Shown here: piece after piece, positions 1 to 6,594 of the stretch
Position numbering within the stretch: position 1 is the stretch's first letter
Layout: the number at the start of each line of letters is the position of its first letter
Source of the DNA: Caldisericota bacterium
GTDB lineage: Bacteria; Caldisericota; Caldisericia; Cryosericales; Cryosericaceae
Reading direction: 5' to 3'
DNA: 7,310 nucleotides
NCBI GenBank assembly: GCA_026390245.1
Contig: JAPLGI010000026.1
Coordinates: 1-7,310, forward strand
The notes under the pieces: model-generated
What the model was told of the DNA's origin: nothing
Seen by the model: only the letters and a program-made list of their open reading frames with translations
Databases searched by the model: none
Program-made: the position numbers and the translations under genes

Positions 1-202
1 TGTCTTCGACGCCGGATGCCAGGGCATGGAGGTGCTCGTTGATTGCGGCCGCGTCGCCTCCGGTGGTTTTGACTGTAAGGACCGTGTCCATGAGAAAGTA
101 CGTGGATGCAAGCGGCTCAGGGGATACATGCCAGACAAGGAAGGACGCTGCTGCTGCTCCGACGACAATCAGGGCCGCAATGAGCACGGTTGTCTTTCTC
201 AA
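1..202 (-). CDS. apbE: ApbE-like FAD:protein FMN transferase, N-terminal part (cut by the window edge)
   Basis: Enzymes of this family transfer FMN from FAD to a threonine of target flavoproteins such as Rnf or Nqr subunits, usually on the outer face of the cytoplasmic membrane. Sixty-seven codons are visible and run open to the window edge. The product starts MRKTTVLIAALIVVGAAAA, a positively charged residue pair followed by a hydrophobic segment (about residues 5-24) that fits a signal peptide or membrane anchor; no lipobox cysteine is seen. After it comes STYFLMDTVLTVKTTGGDAA, which resembles the conserved ApbE opening (F-x-M-G/D-T-x-x-x-x plus a Gly), followed by a helix with INEHLHALASGVED. 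The start is TTG (202-200), chosen because GGAGG lies 4 nt upstream and because it overlaps the TGA of the radical SAM gene as TTGA, which implies translational coupling. The catalytic part lies outside the window, so activity cannot be judged. The family call rests only on this N-terminal match. Confidence 0.72.
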   Translation of the reverse strand, partial: MRKTTVLIAALIVVGAAAASFLVWHVSPEPLASTYFLMDTVLTVKTTGGDAAAINEHLHALASGVED

Positions 203-1098
203 AGGGCCTCCGTGTCGAGTGTCAACCCAAGGTCCGTTCCGCACTGGGCACAGTTGCCATCGGTGACGAAGGACAGGTCCGGTGGATGAGCCGTTCGGTC
301 GACGACGACCGAATAGCAGTTGGGGCACATCGTATTGTTGAGAAAGTGCCCGTGACAGTTACTCAGATAGATGAAGCCCACGTGCTGTTTTCGTGCTGAT
401 TCCACGAGATGTTCGAGAAAAGGCATGGCGGGACCGTGGCTGATTGCGAAGCCGTGCTCGGGAGCGATGGCCCTGAGGTGAAGAGGAGTTCCCCTTCGAA
501 GGTCCTGGGCTATCCACCCGAGCATTGCGGAGAACTCCTGTTCCTGAGCTGGAGTGTCCCGTGTGATATCGAGCATGAGCTCGACGTGAATCCCTGCGTC
601 GATGGCACGTTCTACAAGGCCCCGACTATTCTCCAGGACACTCGCCGGGCTGCCCAGCGCCCGGTACGTTTCATCGGTGAAGCCCTTGAATCTTACGAGC
701 AGTGCATCCACAGTTTCAGCTGAATCGCGGAGAAGGTCCGCCGTCAGCCCGCCGTTTGTTGCGAGGGCGACCTTCTTGCCTGCCTTGTGAACGTCGCGTG
801 AGCATTCGACGACATTGTCCCAGTGCAGCGAGGGTTCAGCACCGCTCCATACCACCCCGGCAAACCTGGGCTCGCTCCTGAGCCTGTCCACCGCGGCAGC
901 GAGTCTGACGGGATCGTAGGGCGACCAGTCCCTGGAGCGTGCCAGCAGCGGGCGGTCACAATACGGGCAGGAGAGGGGGCACCCGGGGATCTCCAGGACC
1001 AGTGCGGAATAGCCCGGTAGATAATGATAGAGAGGCACTTCTTCCATCTCCGCTATGTACGGCTGTCCGAGAGGGCTGGAAAACCTGTCAAATCTCAT
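199..1098 (-). CDS. AmmeMemoRadiSam-type radical SAM protein, short form without the N-terminal cysteine module
   Basis: This 299-residue protein is a radical SAM enzyme that should bind a [4Fe-4S] cluster through C40-x3-C44-x2-C47 and cleave S-adenosylmethionine. SGAEP (85-89) stands where the SAM-binding GGEP motif is expected. VPLYHYLPGYSAL (21-33) before the cluster, RFKGFTDETYRALG (136-149), FIYLSNCHGH (242-251) and a C-terminal zinc-ribbon-like pair, C258-x2-C261 and C283-x2-C286, match the radical SAM component of the AmmeMemoRadiSam system. Its substrate is not known to me. Usual members carry about 75 residues before the cluster, including a CxLCPxxC-like module; here there are only 39. 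An in-frame TGA 21 nt upstream of the ATG (1119-1117) shows that the missing part is not a start-choice artefact. No good ribosome binding site precedes the ATG, and the next ATG (codon 18) has GGAG directly against it. The gene follows korC by 34 nt and overlaps apbE by 4 nt. The MEMO and AMMECR1 partners are not in the window. A pyruvate formate-lyase activase-like role is the alternative. Confidence 0.82.
   Translation of the reverse strand: MRFDRFSSPLGQPYIAEMEEVPLYHYLPGYSALVLEIPGCPLSCPYCDRPLLARSRDWSPYDPVRLAAAVDRLRSEPRFAGVVWSGAEPSLHWDNVVECSRDVHKAGKKVALATNGGLTADLLRDSAETVDALLVRFKGFTDETYRALGSPASVLENSRGLVERAIDAGIHVELMLDITRDTPAQEQEFSAMLGWIAQDLRRGTPLHLRAIAPEHGFAISHGPAMPFLEHLVESARKQHVGFIYLSNCHGHFLNNTMCPNCYSVVVDRTAHPPDLSFVTDGNCAQCGTDLGLTLDTEAL
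207..211 (-). promoter_or_regulatory. Ribosome binding site deciding the apbE TTG start
   Basis: Read on the minus strand this is GGAGG, 4 nt before the TTG at 202-200. It sits inside the last codons of the radical SAM gene. No ATG or GTG in this frame lies closer to it, so it supports the TTG start and the TTGA stop/start overlap. Confidence 0.6.
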
Positions 1099-1132
1099 GC
1101 GTCTCGGACCACGGAGTCAGGAATTACCGCTC

Positions 1133-1711
1133 TCAGATGCGGATGCCGGTCTTGACTTGAGCTTCGACCATTTCCATGCCAAGATCCAGCGCCTTCATGT
1201 TGAGATCAAGGAACTGCTTCTTGACATGCATCGAAACTGCCTTGCGGAGCGTCTCGACGCTCACGATGGCCGTCAGGCCCTCGATGATACCGAGCAGGAC
1301 GACGTTGAGCCCAAGCTCCGATTGCAGCTTGCTGATGAGGGTGCTGCGAATGGGAAGGGACAGCAGTCCACGGCAGTTCTCCTCGTCCAGAAAGTCAGGA
1401 GCAGACATCACTGATGAGTCAATGACGACCCTGGTCTTCCGGCTGATGCCTCCGCCGTACTGCTTGAGTCCTTCGTTGGTCAGTGCTGCAAGCAGATCCG
1501 GATCAGTGACCTTGGGATAGGCAATGTGTCTATCCGAGACGACAAGTTCCGCCTTGGTCGTTCCGCCTCGCGCTTCTGCCCCGTACACCTGACTCTGCGT
1601 GACGATCTTGCCTTCCATGATGGCTGCTTCCGCGAGGATGATGGAAGCCAGGATCAGTCCCTGTCCACCACTGCCGGTCATGCGGAGTTCGAAACGGTTG
1701 TCATTGCCCAT
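1133..1711 (-). CDS. korC: 2-oxoacid:ferredoxin oxidoreductase, gamma subunit
   Basis: This 192-residue subunit supplies the gamma domain of the 2-oxoacid:ferredoxin oxidoreductase and acts in the cytoplasm as part of an alpha-beta-gamma-delta complex. The family signature is clear: TGSGGQGLILASIILAEAA (residues 12-30), then VYGAEARGGTTKAELVVSD with the conserved YGxExRGG, then AYPKVTDPDLLAAL. The length is usual for a stand-alone gamma subunit. The ATG lies 1 nt after the korB stop, with AAGGAG about 10 nt upstream inside korB, so translation is probably coupled. It is the last of the four kor genes; the radical SAM gene follows 34 nt later. The substrate (2-oxoglutarate, branched-chain or other 2-oxoacid) cannot be settled from this subunit, so the kor symbol is by operon layout and similarity. 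Confidence 0.9.
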   Translation of the reverse strand: MGNDNRFELRMTGSGGQGLILASIILAEAAIMEGKIVTQSQVYGAEARGGTTKAELVVSDRHIAYPKVTDPDLLAALTNEGLKQYGGGISRKTRVVIDSSVMSAPDFLDEENCRGLLSLPIRSTLISKLQSELGLNVVLLGIIEGLTAIVSVETLRKAVSMHVKKQFLDLNMKALDLGMEMVEAQVKTGIRI

Positions 1712-1712
1712 G

Positions 1713-2507
1713 TCAGGCCTGCTCCTTGGGCGCTGCAGCGCTCTCTGGCGCGTGGCGCTCGATATTCACGAATTCTCCGATGATGATCTTCCCTGCCAGT
1801 TCATCGGGAGTCTTCTTTCCGGCTACGCTCTTGAGGACCATCCAGTCCTTCTGCGACGTGACCATCTGTCCGGCGCTGCCCTTCTTGTTGAACCGTCCGA
1901 AATACGTGGGGCACTGGGCGACAGCATCGACAAGAGAGAAGCCATCGTGAGCGATGGCTTTCCTGAGGTGGTCGACCAGATGCTTCGTGAAGTAGATGCC
2001 GGACCTTGCCACATAGGTTGCACCGGCGCCGGCTGCCAGGTTCACAAGATCGAACGGGCGGTCCAGATTGCCATTCGGGGTCGTCGTCGTGATCGAAGAG
2101 TCCGGCGTTAGCGGCGAGGCCTGCCCTCCAGTCATCCCGTAGTTGTAGTTATTGAAGACCACGACTGTAATGTCGACGTCCCGGCGCGCTGCATGGATCA
2201 GGTGGTTGCCGCCGATCGCCGAGCTGTCGCCGTCGCCGGTGACCACGATGACCGTGAGGTCCGGGTTGGCCAGCTTGATGCCTGTCGCTACGGGAATGGC
2301 ACGACCGTGAAGGGTATGGACGTTGTCAAAGGCAGTATATGCCGGGGCGCGCGACGAACAGCCGATACCCGACACCAGGACCACCTTGTCGGGATCCAGC
2401 TGCAACTGGTCGATGGCCTCGAGGAGCGCATGGAGGACGATGCCGTTTCCACACCCGGGACACCAGATATTGGGCAATCGTTCACTTCGCAGAAAGTCGA
2501 GTCTCAT
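1713..2507 (-). CDS. korB: 2-oxoacid:ferredoxin oxidoreductase, beta subunit (thiamine diphosphate-binding)
   Basis: The 264-residue beta subunit binds thiamine diphosphate, Mg and a proximal [4Fe-4S] cluster. WCPGCGNG gives C16 and C19, GIGC gives C50, and DAVAQCP gives C199, the four cysteines expected for the cluster ligands. GDGDSSAIGGNH (91-102) followed about 16 residues later by FNNYNYGMTGGQ (118-129) is the ThDP/Mg motif. The reaction is CoA-dependent oxidative decarboxylation of a 2-oxoacid with reduction of ferredoxin. The ATG overlaps the korA stop as ATGA and has AGGAGG 7 nt upstream. After about residue 245 the tail is rich in Ala, Pro, Glu and Lys and is probably disordered. The sequence resembles 2-oxoglutarate-type beta subunits, although other 2-oxoacids are possible. 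Confidence 0.93.
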   Translation of the reverse strand: MRLDFLRSERLPNIWCPGCGNGIVLHALLEAIDQLQLDPDKVVLVSGIGCSSRAPAYTAFDNVHTLHGRAIPVATGIKLANPDLTVIVVTGDGDSSAIGGNHLIHAARRDVDITVVVFNNYNYGMTGGQASPLTPDSSITTTTPNGNLDRPFDLVNLAAGAGATYVARSGIYFTKHLVDHLRKAIAHDGFSLVDAVAQCPTYFGRFNKKGSAGQMVTSQKDWMVLKSVAGKKTPDELAGKIIIGEFVNIERHAPESAAAPKEQA

Positions 2508-3631
2508 AGGTTCTCCTCCTGGACGAAGTTGAGGATCTCCTGCGGGCTGATCAGGTCACCGTTGATCTTGTTCAGTGGCACGACCTTCCGCGAGTCTCCG
2601 AATACTCTCTTGATGAGAAGAACGAGCTGGCCGGAATTGAGCTCGGGGACAACTACTGTGCGGGCACTGCCGGCAGCCTTTCGGACGCGGTCGTCATCGA
2701 ATGGGAACAGCGTGATGAACCGGAGCGACCCGGCTTTCCGTCCGTGAGAAAGAAGTGACTCGACCGCTTCACTCACTCCGCGGGCCGTAATGCCGAAACT
2801 CATGAACAGGACATCGGCGTCTTCGACGCGGTCTGTCTCGAACTGGATGATGTCGTCAAGGTTGTTGAAGAGCTTGTCGCGGAGACGCTCAACCAGGGCT
2901 TCGGCGACGTGACCATTCGCTGTCTGGAATCCGGACTCACCATGGACAAGGCCTGTGAACGTGGTTCGAAAACCGGTGCCAACAGTGGCGATCGCGGGGA
3001 CCAGCGACTCATCAGTCTTATAGGGAGCGTATCCGGCTTTCTCCGTCGGGAGTTTGCGGTCGACGATGGTCGGTGGGATGCTGATGTCGATGGGTTCGCG
3101 GAGATGAGAGATCGTTTCGTCGGAGAGGACGATGACGGGGTTCCTGTATTTCTCCGCAAGGTTGACCGCACGGATCGTCAACTGGTAGGACTCCTCGACG
3201 CTTGACGGCGATAGGACGATGACCCAGTGGTCACCATGGGTTCCCCAGCGCGCCTGCATGAGATCCATCTGTGAGACTTTGGTGGCCATTCCGGTCGACG
3301 GGCCGTATCGCATGGAATCCAGAATCACAATGGGTGCTTCGACCATGCAAGCGTAGCCGAGACCCTCCTGCATGAGCGAGAACCCAGGACCGGATGTTGC
3401 CGTCAGGACTTTCTTGCCTGCCATCGATGCCCCTACGATCGCCATGATGCTCGCGATCTCGTCCTCCATCTGGATGAAGGTACCGCCAACCTGGGGCATG
3501 CGCCTGGCCATAGTCTCGGCAATCTCCGAGGATGGTGTGATGGGGTATCCGGCGTAGAACCGCACCCCTGCGGCTATGGCACCCTCTGCGACAGCTTCGT
3601 TGCCCTGCATCAGGACCATTTTCTCACTCAT
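2504..3631 (-). CDS. korA: 2-oxoacid:ferredoxin oxidoreductase, alpha subunit
   Basis: The alpha subunit (375 residues from the chosen start) pairs with the beta subunit to form the thiamine diphosphate active site. AGYPITPSSEIAE (27-39), MEDEIA (55-60, with the ThDP-contacting glutamates), ATSGPGFSLMQEG (78-90) and RYGPSTGMAT (108-117) are the family motifs of the pyrimidine-binding domain. A second domain near the C-terminus carries VVVPELNSGQL. The frame is open 27 nt further upstream to an ATG at 3658, but MSEK at 3631 is preferred: GGAGGAGGT sits 5 nt before it, the usual N-terminus of the family begins there, and the longer version would overlap korD by 35 nt without a comparable site. 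From 3631 it overlaps korD by 8 nt. The usual RGGPSTG is RYGPSTG here, a mild deviation. Fusion to a gamma domain, seen in some homologues, is absent. Confidence 0.93.
   Translation of the reverse strand: MSEKMVLMQGNEAVAEGAIAAGVRFYAGYPITPSSEIAETMARRMPQVGGTFIQMEDEIASIMAIVGASMAGKKVLTATSGPGFSLMQEGLGYACMVEAPIVILDSMRYGPSTGMATKVSQMDLMQARWGTHGDHWVIVLSPSSVEESYQLTIRAVNLAEKYRNPVIVLSDETISHLREPIDISIPPTIVDRKLPTEKAGYAPYKTDESLVPAIATVGTGFRTTFTGLVHGESGFQTANGHVAEALVERLRDKLFNNLDDIIQFETDRVEDADVLFMSFGITARGVSEAVESLLSHGRKAGSLRFITLFPFDDDRVRKAAGSARTVVVPELNSGQLVLLIKRVFGDSRKVVPLNKINGDLISPQEILNFVQEENL
2515..2520 (-). promoter_or_regulatory. Ribosome binding site of korB inside the end of korA
   Basis: Minus-strand AGGAGG lies 7 nt before the korB ATG and also encodes the Glu-Glu near the korA C-terminus. 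It supports the ATGA-overlapping start of korB and coupled expression of the alpha and beta subunits. Confidence 0.7.
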
Positions 3632-3836
3632 CCTTGACCTCCTCCACGGTGAGTGCAAAGTCAGGGCAGTGCTCGACGCACATCTGGCAGCCGATGCAGT
3701 CCTGCGAGCGGACGATCGCGTGACGGTCGCCCCGGTCTATCTCATAGACCTTCTTTGGGCACACGGCGACGCAGATGCCGCAGTCCTTGCACCACTTACG
3801 GTTGTGTGTGATCTTGAACGTTTTCTTCTCCGGCAT
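3624..3836 (-). CDS. korD: 2-oxoacid:ferredoxin oxidoreductase, delta subunit (2[4Fe-4S] ferredoxin-like)
   Basis: This 70-residue protein carries two CxxCxxCxxxCP motifs: C16, C19, C22, C26 and C47, C50, C53, C57. It should bind two [4Fe-4S] clusters and pass electrons from the alpha/beta active site to free ferredoxin. Its place directly before korA, and the order delta-alpha-beta-gamma, identify it as the kor delta subunit rather than a free ferredoxin. The frame is open to an ATG at 3884, but MPEKKTF at 3836 is preferred because AGGAGG lies 4 nt upstream and because the extra 16 residues (Arg- and Gly-rich) look unlike the family. Even from 3836 the gene overlaps the 3' end of tatD by 41 nt, so its ribosome binding site lies inside tatD. 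Confidence 0.9.
   Translation of the reverse strand: MPEKKTFKITHNRKWCKDCGICVAVCPKKVYEIDRGDRHAIVRSQDCIGCQMCVEHCPDFALTVEEVKDE
3637..3645 (-). promoter_or_regulatory. Ribosome binding site deciding the korA start
   Basis: Minus-strand GGAGGAGGT lies 5 nt before the ATG at 3631-3629 and within the last codons of korD. It is one of the strongest sites in the window and decides in favour of MSEK over the upstream in-frame ATG. Confidence 0.75.
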
Positions 3837-4626
3837 GTTGCCTCCTCTCCTTCTGCCTGAACAATTCTCGAGCAGTCTGTTCAATGCACCGGCTCAGTTC
3901 GAGCAGGTCCCGGTCCAGTAGTAAGGCCGCTGCGCGATATGTGTGAACAATGAACGAGGGTTCGTTCCTTTTCCCTCTCATCGGTATCGGCGGCATGTAG
4001 GGCGCATCCGTTTCAAGCAGCAGGCGCTCCACCGGACAGGCCTGCAGAGCTGCGCGGGTCCCATGTGCCCCCGGGTAGGTGATGTTTCCGGTGAAGGAAA
4101 CACACAAGTCCATACTGACGGCACGTTCGACGTCTGCCGGCGTTCCTCCAAAACAGTGCATCACACCGTGCAACCCGGGAAAATGTGAGATGGCGCTTAA
4201 GGATTCTGCCACAGCGAAGCGCGAATGCACGATGACGGGAAGCCGCAAATCGGCAGCCAGCTGCAGCTGTTCCTGGAAGAAGCGCACCTGCAGGCCGTGA
4301 TCGGGAGCGCCTTCCTTGAAGTCCAGTCCAATCTCGCCAATCGCGACTACCTCTCGTCCGTATCGGGCAGCGAGAGAGCCGAGTTGCAGCAAGTAGTCTG
4401 AGGGTGCATCTGCACAGTCCTCGGGATGGACCCCAACGGCTGCGAAGACGTCGGGTTCCTCGTGAGCAAGCTGAGCCGCGAGATCTGATGTAGATACGTC
4501 AACGCCTGGACAGACCACCCACTGAATGCCGCTGTCCCGGTATCGACGCAGGACATCCTTCCGGTCGTCGTCGAACTCGGCCATCTGGACATGAACGTGT
4601 GTGTCGACGTATGACGGTTCGTTCAA
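3796..4626 (-). CDS. tatD: TatD-family metal-dependent hydrolase (DNase)
   Basis: This 276-residue protein is a TIM-barrel, metal-dependent hydrolase of the TatD family, whose members act as deoxyribonucleases in DNA repair or turnover. The expected metal ligands are visible: H10 and H12 in DTHVHV, H67 in GVHP, E98 in GEIGLD, H134 in VIVHSR, H157 in MHCFGG and D207 in LETDAPYMPPIP. MRGKRNEPSF follows as in typical members. The start is TTG (4626-4624), supported by GGAGG 4 nt upstream and by the need to include the HxH pair. It overlaps the metG stop as TTGA. The core ends near residue 257 (ARELF); the last 19 or so residues are hydrophilic and charged, and their codons hold the korD ribosome binding site and the first 41 nt of korD. 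A tatD gene right after metG is a common bacterial arrangement. Sugar-phosphatase or peptidase-like activity cannot be excluded. Confidence 0.92.
   Translation of the reverse strand: MNEPSYVDTHVHVQMAEFDDDRKDVLRRYRDSGIQWVVCPGVDVSTSDLAAQLAHEEPDVFAAVGVHPEDCADAPSDYLLQLGSLAARYGREVVAIGEIGLDFKEGAPDHGLQVRFFQEQLQLAADLRLPVIVHSRFAVAESLSAISHFPGLHGVMHCFGGTPADVERAVSMDLCVSFTGNITYPGAHGTRAALQACPVERLLLETDAPYMPPIPMRGKRNEPSFIVHTYRAAALLLDRDLLELSRCIEQTARELFRQKERRQHAGEENVQDHTQP
3841..3846 (-). promoter_or_regulatory. Ribosome binding site deciding the korD start, inside tatD
   Basis: Minus-strand AGGAGG lies 4 nt before the ATG at 3836-3834. A further AGGAG lies just upstream, making an AAGGAGAGGAGG run. The site is read as codons of the tatD tail, so ribosomes finishing tatD pass over it. 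Confidence 0.65.
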
Positions 4627-6557
4627 TGAACCTCCGCTCCATCTGGCAGAACAGCCATCGGTGCAAGGAGAGCCATTTCGTCGCCGACCGAAGCCGCGAG
4701 GAGCATGCCCTGCGACGTTATGCCTTTGAGTTTTCGCGGTTGGAGGTTCGCGACGATCACGATCTGTTTGCCCACCAGCACTCCAGGATCATAGTGCTTG
4801 CCGATACCGGCCACAATCGTGCGTTCTTCGCTGCCGACCTTGACACGCAGCTTGATCAGCTTGTCGGTTTCAGGCACCCGTTCGGCTTCGAGGATCGTTG
4901 CAACGCGCAGCTGCACCTTGGAGACGTCGTCGATCGTGATCAGGCCCGAGGCTTCTGCAACCGCTGAAGGAGCAGCAGTGGTGCCGCCAGTCTTGCGTGC
5001 CGTCTGGGCTGCCAGAAAGTCCTCCAGCTGATCAGGCTGGATACGCGGGAACAGGACGGTCGAGCTCTCCTCGGGGAGGTCGGAACCCGGTCCCCTCCAG
5101 GCAAGGTCACTCCAGGCAGCTTGCGGTCTCCGGATTGCTCCCAGCAGGCGGTCCGAGACGGTAGGCATGCACGGCTCGACAAGGTTCGCCACATACCAGA
5201 GTCCCGTCAGCAGCGTCGCGAGGTGAGTGGCCAGTCCTGCCGCATCGCCGCTTTTGGCAAGCGCCCACGGCTTATCGTCCTCGATCATCTTGTTGAGCAC
5301 GTTGACCAGCATCCATGTCTTCTCAAGTCCTGCCGAGAACTGCAGGTTGCTATAGTCCGTGCTCACAGAGGCAAGCGTCGTGGCAAACAGTTCTGCCAAG
5401 GAGGCTTTCGGCTCAAACGGCTGGCCCTCGATCTGAGGTCGGAACTTTGCGTACATGTTCAGCGTCCTGTTCAGCAGGTTGCCCAGGTCATTCGCAAGGT
5501 CGGTGTTGAAACGGAGCAGAAGGCGCTGGCTGGAGAAGTCGACATCGAGCCCGTAGGTCCCTTCCCTGCACAAGTAGTAGCGCAGCGCATCGACGGCCAT
5601 TGGTTCGTCGATTCCGATGAGGCGGCTGAGGTTTTCGATGAGAGCAGCTGGGTCGACGACATTCCCGAGCGACTTCGACATCTTCTCGCCTTCGAAGTTC
5701 CAGAAACCGTGGGCGAAGACGTGCCGGGGCAGTGGGATGTTGAGCGCCATCAGCATGGCGGGCCAGATGATGCCGTGAAACCGGGTGATGTCCTTGCCGA
5801 TCAAATGGAGATCGGCCGGCCAGTCGGTCGCAAACCGGTCCGTTCCATAGCCCGCTACCGTCGCATAGTTGATCAGCGCATCGAACCAGACGTAGACGGT
5901 CTGGTCGGTGTCGAACGGAACAGGGACTCCCCACTTGACAGTCGATCTGGATACGGAAATGTCCCGCAGGCCGCCTCGCATGACGTTGACCAGCTCGTTG
6001 GAGCGCATCGGGGGCTGTACAAAGTCCGGGTGCTGCTCGTACCAGGCGAGCAAGGCGTCCTGGTACTTGGAGAGGCGGAAGAAGTAGTTGACTTCGGAGA
6101 CGTGCTGGACTTCAAGGCCGCAGTGGGGGCACTTGCCCTCCACAAGATCCGACTCAAGCAGAAAGGCCTCGTCCTTGAGACAGTACCAGCCATCATAGGA
6201 ACCCTTGTAGATGTCGCCCTGGTCGTACAGTTTCTGGAACATCTCCTGCACGACCTTGATGTGATCGGCATCGGTGGTCCGGATGAATCGGGAATAGCTG
6301 ATGGCCAGCCTGTCGAAGAGGGCTTTCCAGGAAGCCGCCGCCGCCGCAGTGTACTGTTCCACGGGCTGCCCCGCTGCCAGCGCGGTTCGCTCCACTTTCT
6401 GCGAGTGTTCATCGGTCCCGGTAGAAAACAGTACCTCTCTTCCCAGCTTCCGTTGATACCGCGCGATGAAGTCGGCGGCAATCGTTTCCGATACCGAGCC
6501 CAAGTGTGGCTTGTCGTTGATGTAATAGATGGCCGTGGTCAGAAAAAATCGATCCAT
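4623..6557 (-). CDS. metG: Methionyl-tRNA synthetase with fused C-terminal tRNA-binding domain
   Basis: This class I synthetase (644 residues) charges tRNA-Met with methionine in the cytoplasm. The Rossmann-fold signatures are HLGS (18-21, the HIGH motif) and KMSKS (292-296), with GTDEH (47-51), YVWFDALINY (222-231) and LIGKDITRFHGIIWPA (252-267) between them. After the anticodon-binding helical domain and an Ala/Thr-rich linker (about 515-538), residues about 540-644 form an OB-fold Trbp111-like tRNA-binding domain (VQLRVATILEAERVPETDKL, then ANLQPRKLKGITSQGMLLAA), so the protein is full length. The frame is open to an ATG at 6689, but that would run into the roadblock gene; the start at 6557 has AGGAGG 7 nt upstream and the normal N-terminus MDRFFLTTAIYYINDKPH. 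The zinc knuckle is partly degenerate: C126, C143 and C146 are present, but the fourth position is D129. The stop overlaps the tatD start by 4 nt. Confidence 0.97.
   Translation of the reverse strand: MDRFFLTTAIYYINDKPHLGSVSETIAADFIARYQRKLGREVLFSTGTDEHSQKVERTALAAGQPVEQYTAAAAASWKALFDRLAISYSRFIRTTDADHIKVVQEMFQKLYDQGDIYKGSYDGWYCLKDEAFLLESDLVEGKCPHCGLEVQHVSEVNYFFRLSKYQDALLAWYEQHPDFVQPPMRSNELVNVMRGGLRDISVSRSTVKWGVPVPFDTDQTVYVWFDALINYATVAGYGTDRFATDWPADLHLIGKDITRFHGIIWPAMLMALNIPLPRHVFAHGFWNFEGEKMSKSLGNVVDPAALIENLSRLIGIDEPMAVDALRYYLCREGTYGLDVDFSSQRLLLRFNTDLANDLGNLLNRTLNMYAKFRPQIEGQPFEPKASLAELFATTLASVSTDYSNLQFSAGLEKTWMLVNVLNKMIEDDKPWALAKSGDAAGLATHLATLLTGLWYVANLVEPCMPTVSDRLLGAIRRPQAAWSDLAWRGPGSDLPEESSTVLFPRIQPDQLEDFLAAQTARKTGGTTAAPSAVAEASGLITIDDVSKVQLRVATILEAERVPETDKLIKLRVKVGSEERTIVAGIGKHYDPGVLVGKQIVIVANLQPRKLKGITSQGMLLAASVGDEMALLAPMAVLPDGAEVH
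4631..4635 (-). promoter_or_regulatory. Ribosome binding site deciding the tatD TTG start
   Basis: Minus-strand GGAGG lies 4 nt before the TTG at 4626-4624, inside the last codons of metG. No ATG is available before the essential HxH motif, so this site settles the TTG start. Confidence 0.65.
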
Positions 6558-6564
6558 GGCAATT

Positions 6565-6570
6565 CCTCCT
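6565..6570 (-). promoter_or_regulatory. Ribosome binding site deciding the metG start
   Basis: Minus-strand AGGAGG lies 7 nt before the ATG at 6557-6555, in the 37-nt gap after the roadblock gene. It settles the start at MDRFF rather than the longer open frame that runs upstream into the roadblock gene. Confidence 0.75.
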
Positions 6571-6594
6571 GCTATGTCGGGTGTGCTGCGTCGC

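Noticed and set aside
199..1098. Radical SAM protein as the TatD-associated radical SAM family.
   Set aside because: A tatD gene is in the same unit, but the protein has the PLYHYLPG lead-in, the KGFTDE segment and the C-terminal four-cysteine ribbon of the AmmeMemoRadiSam type and is not adjacent to tatD.
1713..2111. Plus-strand open frames opposite korB and korC.
   Set aside because: They are antisense to clear enzyme subunits, lack recognisable domains and have no convincing ribosome binding sites.
3632..3658. N-terminal extension of korA to the ATG at 3658.
   Set aside because: The ATG at 3631 has GGAGGAGGT 5 nt upstream and gives the family's normal N-terminus; the extra nine residues lie in codons of korD in another frame.
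3837..3884. N-terminal extension of korD to the ATG at 3884.
   Set aside because: It would lengthen the overlap with tatD to 89 nt, and the ATG at 3836 has AGGAGG at a workable distance.
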